DNA from: Prevotellaceae bacterium UBA7017
GTDB lineage: Bacteria > Bacteroidota > Bacteroidia > Bacteroidales > Bacteroidaceae
Assembly (NCBI GenBank): GCA_002449535.1
Contig: DJWZ01000011.1
Location: 4,439 to 9,754, forward strand
Direction: 5' to 3'
Length of the DNA stretch: 5,316 bases
Positions 1 to 5,316 of this stretch are shown here, one piece after another. The notes under the pieces were generated by a model. That model saw nothing but the letters and a program-made list of their open reading frames with translations, had not been told where the DNA came from and did not search any database. The first letter of the stretch is position 1, and each line of letters begins with the position of its first letter. Both the position numbers and the translations under genes were made by a program.

Positions 1-434
1 GTAATGTCAAACAATGCCGTATTATACCCCGAACGCCACGAGCCGGCATGCTTGCCGTTTATCCATAGGTCGTAACCATACAGAACACCGTCAAAACGCA
101 ATACTATGCGTTGTCCCTTCCATTCCTGCGGCACCTCAAAAGCAGTTCTGTAATAGCCTGTCAGAGGGTCTGTCTTGTCATAGGCAGGCTTGCAGAATCC
201 ATATACCTCCCAGCAGCCAGGAACGGGGATAGTTCCCCAGGAGCCATCCTCTTGCGGCACTGACATATCGTCCTTTATGCCCTCTACCACCTTCAGCTTC
301 CATGTTCCGTTAAGACTACGCATCATCTGCCTGTCTGTCACGGGAAGGATTCCGCCAAAGGCATCTGCCACCAAAGCCTTACAAGCCATCTGGTGGCTAA
401 TCATTAACATTATGATAAGAAAATACTTCTTCAC
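1..434 (-). CDS. Secreted glycoside hydrolase family 2 protein, N-terminal part (3' end outside window)
   Basis: The first 144 residues are visible; the gene runs off the left edge. It begins with a signal peptide (MKKYFLIIML, probable cut near ALVA, residue 23). Residues about 38-144 carry the GH2 N-terminal sugar-binding (jelly-roll) pattern: LNGTWKL, then WGTIPVPGCWE, then TGYYRTAFEVPQEWKGQRIVLRFDG, then DLWINGKHAGSW and the FDIT-type end. GH2 includes beta-galactosidases, beta-mannosidases, beta-glucuronidases and arabinosidases. The catalytic barrel is outside the window, so the substrate cannot be named; the glucuronoxylan context favours a side-chain-removing role. A Cys at residue 18 is preceded by Q-M-A, a poor lipobox, so secretion by signal peptidase I is preferred but not certain. 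The GTG start overlaps the DUF362 stop, placing it in the same operon. Confidence 0.85.
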   Translation of the reverse strand, partial: MKKYFLIIMLMISHQMACKALVADAFGGILPVTDRQMMRSLNGTWKLKVVEGIKDDMSVPQEDGSWGTIPVPGCWEVYGFCKPAYDKTDPLTGYYRTAFEVPQEWKGQRIVLRFDGVLYGYDLWINGKHAGSWRSGYNTALFDI

Positions 435-436
435 TA
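432..436 (-). promoter_or_regulatory. Overlapping stop/start junction (TAGTG) with GTG start
   Basis: On the minus strand the TAG of the propeller-DUF362 gene (436-434) shares its G with a GTG codon (434-432) that begins M-K-K-Y-F-L-I-I. This start gives a proper signal peptide with two lysines before the hydrophobic core. The later in-frame ATGs at 410 and 404 would remove those lysines. The one-base overlap predicts translational coupling of the two genes. The upstream AAGAAG is only a weak Shine-Dalgarno-like match, and this bacterial group is known to rely little on such sites. Confidence 0.7.
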
Positions 437-2566
437 TAGCTTCTTATATCTCAGGTCAATCTTTGTGTATTTATGTTCTTTGTTCCAATGCTCAAAAAGA
501 CCGAGGGGCTTCTCTACCGGTTTGCCGTCCTGCTTATAGACAGTGCCACTCGGGGCATTGGGGATGCTGGCAGCCTCGCGAAGGTATTCATCGCAGTAGT
601 TCAGACTGCCAAATTCCGGCCATTCGTTGATAATCATATCCATCGCAACAGCATCGCATGCCACCTCGTCTTGTGAGACAACCAGCGAACAAGCCCAATC
701 GCCGTTGAAGGGTTCCTTCATCCACTTTGGGTTCGGGGCACCGTTGACATCGCGCGAGCCATAGGTGCCGTCAATCAGGAAGAGCAGCGTCTTCTGTCCC
801 ATGTTCCTGTGAGCCATGAAATCGACGAAAGTCTTATAGCCTGGCTTGCCGTTTCTCTTGTCCTGACTGACATTATTGTGGGCATTCTGTCGCCACAACA
901 GATTTATGTCCGTTGCTCCGTACCAGTTCTTGCCCGTCAGCGTCACCCCGGGTCCTGAGTGTGTCTTCAGCAAGGCAGAATTTATCAGGTAGGTGGCATC
1001 TACTATGCACTTTGCAAGCCCCCTTGCCATCTTGCCGTTTTCCTCGGAATATACTATCTGTTCCGGGTAATACTCACATTTCTCCCTTCCATCGCCTCCG
1101 ATGTTGTCTATGAAGCGTACCTGCGGAAATTCCCTATGCACCTTGTTGTATATACTATCCGTAATGGCACGACTCGGTTCGCAAAGTATTATATCCTGCT
1201 GCCTCACCCCACCGTCTCTTACGAGTGAGCGCACCAATGCCAATGTGGTGAAGGGAGAAGAATTAAGTTCTATCGTGTCATGATGCGTGATGGCATTGTT
1301 CAGGTTCAGCTTTATGGCTATCATCTCACCCTTCTTATATCCCTTACCGCCGCGTCCATGTGTCTTGTTGAAATTGCGGAAGAGTGCCTCCCAAGCCTTC
1401 CTTGCCGTCTGTTCGCCAGTCAGCTCCATTACAGCCTCCGGTATCATGGCGTCAGCCTTCTGCTGGTCATTCCAACGGTCTTCCACCCACAACCCCGTGT
1501 GACCATCCCATTTTGCGACACCAGGCGAGTGAATCCATGCCACCCTGCCAGGGTGAATGCCGCGACCTATGCCGATTGGCTCGTTGGGTTTTACAAACAG
1601 CCGTGGTGACGGAGTGTTAATGTCTCCGAAGAACATTCTGTCCCTGTTCACAGGTTCGTCAAGCAACTGGATGGTTGTCGAAGGTCCTAAGTCAGGATTC
1701 TTCCAGGCACAAAGTTCCCATACTTTTTTGCCGGTTTTATCGATTTCTATCGCCTGCACAGGAGCATTGGCGGTATCCATCGGCACCTTGTTCCATTCGT
1801 TATACCAGTTGTTGACGATATGTCCGCCATTCTTCAGGCGAATAGTCTTCTGTGGCTGTGTGATGCCATAGTCTGTTGTATTCATCTCCCAAACCGTTTT
1901 TCCTTGACGGTTTATCTCCTGTATCTTTCCTTTTCTGCCTGTTATAAGCAGATTACCATTCTTTGGCAACTCTTGTACGGACCAAGGCAGGAAGCCGCCC
2001 CATCTGTCCACCTCCTTGCCGTCGCTGGTAAATTCATGTATGCAACCCATCGACATATTAGCGATGAGGAGTGTGCCGCGCGATGTCAGGCGGGCATTCC
2101 TGAACTGTCCATGCACAGATCCCTTTGCCGAGGTAGGCAGTTCAAACTCCCTCATTATCGTTGTCGATGGTATCGCCATAATGACTGCCTTCGCCGGCTT
2201 TCCGTTCTGCACGAAGACAACATGATTCCTGCCTATTGGCTGTATGGTGTGTATCTCAGTTCCTTCTGGTGCAGCATATTGCCAAACGGTATTGCCATCC
2301 TGCGTCACTTCTGCCACTCCATACTGATGTGCCACCAGTATGTGTCCATCCTTCATCAGGACGGCATCGCTTATCTCACCACGCTTCAGTTGGTCTTTAT
2401 AAGCCCATGCCACCTGTCCATCCTTCACGATGAACATTCTGCGTTGCTTACTTTGTCCGGCATAGAAGAAATTATGGCGTGACAAACTGTTGTCCACCTG
2501 CTCCTGTGCCGATACCATCGATGAAAAGAATGCCATTACGGCAAGTATCATTACTTTATTGAACAT
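434..2566 (-). CDS. Secreted beta-propeller (PQQ/ASST-like) plus DUF362 fusion protein
   Basis: From the preferred start (2566) the protein has 710 residues. It has a signal peptide (MFNKVMILAV, core, cut after VSA at residue 20). The frame stays open to an ATG at 2608, but those extra 14 residues come from the heptamer array and would displace the signal peptide; 2551 is another possible start. Residues about 32-315 contain repeated beta-blade motifs of the type DGK-x-VW followed by NGNLLITG or NGGHIVNNW (VKDGQVAWAY, TQDGNTVWQY, NRQGKTVWEM, DKTGKKVWEL), as in PQQ-like or arylsulfotransferase-like propellers. Residues about 330-690 are a DUF362 domain: GIGRGIHPGRVAWIHSP, GEMIAIKLNLNN, ALVRSLVRDGG, LINSALLKTHSGPGVTLTGKNWYG. 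No CxxC-type iron-sulfur cluster motif is present, unlike some DUF362 proteins. Biochemical function is unknown; carbohydrate recognition or an enzymatic role are both possible. The stop overlaps the GH2 start. Confidence 0.82.
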   Translation of the reverse strand: MFNKVMILAVMAFFSSMVSAQEQVDNSLSRHNFFYAGQSKQRRMFIVKDGQVAWAYKDQLKRGEISDAVLMKDGHILVAHQYGVAEVTQDGNTVWQYAAPEGTEIHTIQPIGRNHVVFVQNGKPAKAVIMAIPSTTIMREFELPTSAKGSVHGQFRNARLTSRGTLLIANMSMGCIHEFTSDGKEVDRWGGFLPWSVQELPKNGNLLITGRKGKIQEINRQGKTVWEMNTTDYGITQPQKTIRLKNGGHIVNNWYNEWNKVPMDTANAPVQAIEIDKTGKKVWELCAWKNPDLGPSTTIQLLDEPVNRDRMFFGDINTPSPRLFVKPNEPIGIGRGIHPGRVAWIHSPGVAKWDGHTGLWVEDRWNDQQKADAMIPEAVMELTGEQTARKAWEALFRNFNKTHGRGGKGYKKGEMIAIKLNLNNAITHHDTIELNSSPFTTLALVRSLVRDGGVRQQDIILCEPSRAITDSIYNKVHREFPQVRFIDNIGGDGREKCEYYPEQIVYSEENGKMARGLAKCIVDATYLINSALLKTHSGPGVTLTGKNWYGATDINLLWRQNAHNNVSQDKRNGKPGYKTFVDFMAHRNMGQKTLLFLIDGTYGSRDVNGAPNPKWMKEPFNGDWACSLVVSQDEVACDAVAMDMIINEWPEFGSLNYCDEYLREAASIPNAPSGTVYKQDGKPVEKPLGLFEHWNKEHKYTKIDLRYKKL

Positions 2567-2638
2567 TGAACATTGAATATTGACCATTGAACATTGAATA
2601 TTGAACATTGAATATTGAATATTGATAATTATGCATTA
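2555..2638 (-). repeat. Seven-base tandem repeat array B (YAATNNN x12)
   Basis: On the minus strand twelve uninterrupted heptamers run from the TAA stop of the esterase gene into the start of the propeller-DUF362 gene. The first two are TAATGCA and TAATTAT; the next nine are CAATATT, CAATGTT or CAATGGT; the last is CAATAAA. AAT is invariant at positions 2-4 and variation is confined to the last three bases and the first pyrimidine. Because 7 is not a multiple of 3, the array encodes a seven-residue periodic peptide in any open frame and supplies ATG codons at 2636, 2608, 2594, 2587, 2573 and 2566 in two frames. No terminator-like hairpin is visible, so read-through from the upstream gene is expected. 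Confidence 0.93.
2556..2636 (-). other. Repeat-encoded 26-codon micro-ORF bridging esterase and DUF362 genes
   Basis: The esterase stop and an ATG share a base (TAATG, 2638-2634). The frame opened at 2636 stays open for 26 codons and stops at TAA 2558-2556, four bases before the in-frame ATG (2551) of the DUF362 gene and within ten bases of its ATG at 2566. The predicted peptide is periodic, with units close to MFN-x-QYS, because it is encoded wholly by the heptamer array. It is in a different frame from the DUF362 gene. Translation is unproven; it could be a reinitiation relay or an incidental product of the repeat. Confidence 0.35.
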
Positions 2639-4696
2639 TTTTATATTTTCTTTAATCCATTTCAGACATTTTGCCTGACTGCTGGGGAAGCGCCAGTGTC
2701 CGCTTGTCGGAGTAATATCCTTCTCTTTGGACGCCTTTATCTCATTCCATGCTGCCCATACAGATGTTGGGGAACAAGTGTCATCATTATACCCCCACGA
2801 CATGAAGGTAGGAACCTTCAGCAGTCGTGCAAAATTCACAACGTCAAAATATTGCAAGGTTTCTGTAGCCTCGTCATCTGATATCGTTATCATTCCGTCT
2901 TTATAGAAGCCTGAGAAGAACTTCGGCCATCCTCCAGCACGATGATGCAGGAATCCCATCACATCGCAGAGGGCTGGATAGAACGGAGCACACAAGGTGA
3001 CTTTTTCGTTGAGCGCCGCAGTGACAATCGTCAGTGCACCTCCTTGTGAGCCTCCTGTTACAATGACATTCCTGCCATCCCATTCTGGTAGCGAGCAAAG
3101 GAAATCTACGGCTCTGGCACATCCTACATATACGTCCTTGTAATAGTAGGTGTCGCGAGATTCCATTCCACGCCTCATATATCCATCACATTTCTTCCGT
3201 TCTTCTGCATAAGCCTCGTCTTTCAGCCTTTGGTTATTGTCGTGAATCTCTATCTTCATGTATATACATCCCTCTTTGGGGAAGTAATCCGAAGGGTATA
3301 TCTTCTGACTGCCGGCACCTGGAGGACAAAGGACAACTGGAAGCCCTCTCTTCTCCCCCTCTCCTTCTCTTGGCATCGTCAGGAAGCCCTGCATCCATTT
3401 ATCCTTGCCAACATGCAGGCGCACCAACTTTGTAACAAATTTGTCATTTGAGGCATCAGGGGCATCGAAGAACTCTGGTTCCAATGGTACATTCCGCGCC
3501 TCCTTCAGGGCTTTCTGCCAAAAAGCCTCAAAGTCCTTAGGCATCGGAGTAAACGTCCTTATCTCTTCTGGGGCATATGCCACCTTCACCAAATCCTTAC
3601 AGGTCTTGCCGCCAGCGCGAAATTCGTACTGACAAGCCAGAAAGCCAGGTTCCTGCATCGCACCCATGTGCAGAATTGCCTCTCCGCCCACAAAGGCAGT
3701 GGAGTCATATTGCTCTGGCAGATACATCTCTGGTCCTACCTTGTAATATATCTTTGTCCCCTCCAACGGAACGCCTCCCTCGCGAGCCACTACCCGCAAC
3801 ATGGCAGGCTGCCCTATGCTGTATTGGCTGTCAGCATGGTCTGGCGTAGCGATGGTCTCCACGAAAGCCTTGCGGGCATCGCCATACTCCTGACGGAATG
3901 AGGCTGATGCAGGAGCAGGAACCTTCATGATAGCTTTACCCCAATACTCAGCCAACTTTGCTGCACCTTTTTCGTTAGGATGCAGCCAGAATGACTTGTT
4001 TCGGGAGTCTTTTTCCTCAAAGATGTCTGTCTGCCAGTTTTTCTTGAAATATCCGTAGGCATCAAAGTCACCAAGACATACTTGCCCCATCCTATAGCGA
4101 TTTGCAACATCCTTTAATCGGTCAGCATAGACGCTCAAGAGTTTCAGGCTCTTTTTCGTAGCGACAGAACCGCCTTGACTGACATAGTCAGAGGAGTTCC
4201 ATATCGGTTTATTAAGAACCACATGAGCATCAGGCCACAGTTTTAGCAATGAGTCGATGATTGCCACAAGGTTCTTGACGTAATTATCTGGAGTAGTATG
4301 CGAATTATGCTTACGTTCTACAGCATCGTTAGTGCCCAGCATAATGCTGAACACCAGCTGTAGGTCAGGATGTTCCTTTACCAAATCACGGGTTTTTGCC
4401 ACTACATCCCCAAAATAAGTCTTGTCGCCGGCAGGTATGACATCTTTGCTGCGAGGCAGGAAATGGTATGTAGTGCGCCCCGAGCGTCCGCAGTTACGGA
4501 AATATACCGTATCAATACCCTCTTGGGCAGACAACCAGCGGGCGCACTGGGCAGGAGGTGCTGTCACCTCACGATGCTTCTGCAGGGCACCATAGGTGAT
4601 GCTATTACCTATAAACACTATGTTTATACTACGCTGTGCGTAGCTTGTTGACAGCAAACATGCTACAAACGATATGGTAAGAAAAAGACGCTTCAT
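2636..4696 (-). CDS. Secreted bifunctional esterase: SGNH/GDSL hydrolase fused to CE7/AXE1-like acetyl xylan esterase
   Basis: This predicted 686-residue exported protein likely removes acetyl groups from xylan. The start at 4696 gives a clean signal peptide (MKRLFLTISF, hydrophobic core, cut after SYA at residue 20). An in-frame ATG at 4711 only adds repeat-encoded residues. Residues about 24-258 are an SGNH hydrolase: block I FIGNSITYG (Ser32), block II NCGRSG, block III GTND (121-124), block V LHPNEKG (His239). Residues about 262-375 look like an all-beta linker domain. Residues about 380-686 are CE7/AXE1-like: the entry motif PMPKDFEAFW, nucleophile elbow GGSQGG (Ser550), Asp638 in WGYNDDTCSP and His667 in SGHW. 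Two oddities: block V has Phe236 where the usual DxxH Asp would be, and the RGQ motif typical of classical CE7 enzymes is absent; the segment near 484-490 reads IHDNNQR instead. It lies between GH115 and DUF362 genes, in the same direction. Exact substrates of the two sites are inferred. Confidence 0.88.
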   Translation of the reverse strand: MKRLFLTISFVACLLSTSYAQRSINIVFIGNSITYGALQKHREVTAPPAQCARWLSAQEGIDTVYFRNCGRSGRTTYHFLPRSKDVIPAGDKTYFGDVVAKTRDLVKEHPDLQLVFSIMLGTNDAVERKHNSHTTPDNYVKNLVAIIDSLLKLWPDAHVVLNKPIWNSSDYVSQGGSVATKKSLKLLSVYADRLKDVANRYRMGQVCLGDFDAYGYFKKNWQTDIFEEKDSRNKSFWLHPNEKGAAKLAEYWGKAIMKVPAPASASFRQEYGDARKAFVETIATPDHADSQYSIGQPAMLRVVAREGGVPLEGTKIYYKVGPEMYLPEQYDSTAFVGGEAILHMGAMQEPGFLACQYEFRAGGKTCKDLVKVAYAPEEIRTFTPMPKDFEAFWQKALKEARNVPLEPEFFDAPDASNDKFVTKLVRLHVGKDKWMQGFLTMPREGEGEKRGLPVVLCPPGAGSQKIYPSDYFPKEGCIYMKIEIHDNNQRLKDEAYAEERKKCDGYMRRGMESRDTYYYKDVYVGCARAVDFLCSLPEWDGRNVIVTGGSQGGALTIVTAALNEKVTLCAPFYPALCDVMGFLHHRAGGWPKFFSGFYKDGMITISDDEATETLQYFDVVNFARLLKVPTFMSWGYNDDTCSPTSVWAAWNEIKASKEKDITPTSGHWRFPSSQAKCLKWIKENIK

Positions 4697-4725
4697 AAAT
4701 ATATTGACCATTGAAGATTGACCAT
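4693..4725 (-). other. Repeat-encoded 10-codon micro-ORF bridging GH115 and esterase genes
   Basis: An ATG at 4725 lies six bases after the GH115 TAA stop. It opens a frame different from the esterase gene, reads ten codons (M-V-N-L-Q-W-S-I-Y-L) and stops at TGA 4695-4693. That stop overlaps the preferred esterase start as ATGA. The arrangement is what a stop-restart relay would look like. There is no evidence that it is translated, and so short an ORF could arise by chance in AT-rich repeats. It is listed because the junction downstream has the same layout. Confidence 0.3.
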
Positions 4726-4748
4726 TGAAGATTATGAATTATGAATTA
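4700..4748 (-). repeat. Seven-base tandem repeat array A (YAATNNN x7)
   Basis: Read on the minus strand, seven consecutive heptamers begin with TAAT or CAAT: TAATTCA twice, TAATCTT, CAATGGT, CAATCTT, CAATGGT, CAATATA. The phase is unbroken for 49 bases. The array contains the last codons and stop of the GH115 gene and ends three bases before the preferred ATG of the esterase gene (4696), so it fills the whole intergenic gap. It is AT-rich and contains no obvious inverted repeat or terminator. CAATGGT is also a unit of the array at 2555-2638. Confidence 0.9.
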
Positions 4749-5316
4749 CATAAAACTTCCGCTCCTTATTGAAATCTATCATCCATTGGTCAACGATGAT
4801 ATGGTCATCAAGAGCCTTTATATATAGTTTGTGCGAACCTTTGGTCAGATGTATAGGCGTCTGCTTCAGGGCTTGTCCTCGCAAGACGTTCTTCTTCCAT
4901 TGTTCCGAGCGGTAAGGTTCTTTCAGGGAGATGACGACAGGCGTCTGGTTGTCTATTCTTACCTCATAGCGTAAGTCGCCCTTATCGCTGGGTTGCGTAG
5001 GAATCAAAGCCGTTCGCAATACTGCATCGCCCTCTACAGGACTCTCGAATTCATAAACCAGTTCCCCACCCTTCGGAAGGCTGACAGCCTGCATCGAGTG
5101 TCCCAGCATATCTATTACCGTACAAGGGCTGGTACTGCTGTCATACTGGCAGGCATTACGGGCGATACATGGTCCTGCTGACGGATGTTGTGGTAATTCT
5201 GTATGCACATCTGGTGCAAAGACAGGCAAGTCGCGGGGAGCTGCTGACATCAGACCTTTCCACTTTCCATTATTCATAGTGTTGTAGTGCTCTGTCAGCA
5301 TCTGTATGAGGTTATA
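4732..5316 (-). CDS. GH115 alpha-glucuronidase, C-terminal part (5' end outside window)
   Basis: Only the last 194 residues are visible; the frame is open to the right edge, so the true start and the catalytic domain lie outside the window. The fragment opens with a helical stretch ending in GKWKGLM and APRDLPVF, resembling the segment just before the C-terminal domain of GH115 enzymes. It continues as a beta-rich domain: LGHSMQAVSLP, then ALIPTQP, then LRYEVRIDNQTP, then a closing G-SHKLYIKALDDHIIVDQW strand pair, the pattern of the GH115 C-terminal domain. GH115 enzymes remove (4-O-methyl)glucuronic acid from xylan, including internal positions. That fits the acetyl xylan esterase gene 35 bases downstream, suggesting one operon. 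The last five codons (V-I-H-N-S) and the TAA stop lie inside a seven-base repeat array, so the extreme C-terminus is repeat-derived. The family call is from remembered motifs and could not be checked against the catalytic region. Confidence 0.8.
   Translation of the reverse strand, partial: YNLIQMLTEHYNTMNNGKWKGLMSAAPRDLPVFAPDVHTELPQHPSAGPCIARNACQYDSSTSPCTVIDMLGHSMQAVSLPKGGELVYEFESPVEGDAVLRTALIPTQPSDKGDLRYEVRIDNQTPVVISLKEPYRSEQWKKNVLRGQALKQTPIHLTKGSHKLYIKALDDHIIVDQWMIDFNKERKFYVIHNS

Noticed and set aside
378..383. Lipoprotein signal (Cys18) in the GH2 protein
   Set aside because: The preceding residues Q-M-A do not match a lipobox well, and a normal signal peptidase I site follows at A-L-V-A.
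1820..2482. 220-residue plus-strand ORF
   Set aside because: It lies wholly antisense to the propeller-DUF362 gene, has no recognisable domain, and its composition looks like a translation of the opposite strand.
434..2566. Iron-sulfur (ferredoxin-like) role for the DUF362 protein
   Set aside because: Cysteines are scattered and no CxxCxxC-type cluster exists.
2555..2638. Possible CRISPR-like array or transposon end
   Set aside because: Units are only seven bases, contiguous, without spacers, and there is no cas gene, transposase or inverted repeat.
2555..2638. Intrinsic terminator between the esterase and DUF362 genes
   Set aside because: The junction has no stable GC-rich inverted repeat followed by a U tract; short self-complementary AATATT and ATGCAT sites are too weak.
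3925..4110. 61-residue minus-strand ORF and other short same-strand frames inside the esterase
   Set aside because: They overlap the esterase in another frame and show no domain or start context; the SGNH domain reading explains the region.
4697..4711. Esterase start at the earlier in-frame ATG (4711)
   Set aside because: It adds only M-V-N-I-F from the repeat array ahead of an M-K-R signal peptide start; 4696 is the better start, though 4711 cannot be excluded.

Overview
The window is a stretch of one co-directional, minus-strand gene cluster, and every supportable gene reads from high to low coordinates. Moderate GC in the genes, AT-rich junctions, Sec signal peptides ending in A-Q, absence of clear Shine-Dalgarno sites and the enzyme families present all suggest a Bacteroidales genome, most likely a Prevotella/Segatella-like gut or rumen organism. 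The content looks like the enzyme part of a polysaccharide utilisation locus (PUL) for acetylated glucuronoxylan. No SusC/SusD pair or regulator lies in the window, so the PUL assignment is inferred.

In transcription order: (1) the last 194 residues of a GH115-type alpha-glucuronidase, entering from the right edge (4732-5316); (2) a two-enzyme esterase fusing an SGNH/GDSL hydrolase to a CE7/AXE1-like acetyl xylan esterase (2636-4696); (3) a secreted protein fusing a PQQ/ASST-like beta-propeller to a DUF362 domain, function unknown (434-2566); (4) the first 144 residues of a secreted GH2 enzyme, running off the left edge (1-434). Its GTG start shares one base with the preceding stop (TAGTG).

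Inferred division of labour: the esterase removes acetyl groups, GH115 removes (methyl)glucuronic acid side chains, and the GH2 enzyme removes a further sugar. The role of the propeller-DUF362 protein is not known.

The most unusual structure is at the two non-overlapping gene junctions. Each is built almost entirely of a degenerate seven-base repeat, YAATNNN on the coding strand (7 units at 4700-4748, 12 units at 2555-2638). The arrays run through the stop codon of one gene up to, or into, the start of the next. In both, a short out-of-frame ORF begins at or just after the upstream stop and ends at or just before a downstream ATG. This suggests a repeat-encoded reinitiation relay, or a repeat that has spread into start sites. 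No RNA genes, CRISPR arrays, insertion sequences, terminators or convincing plus-strand genes were seen.
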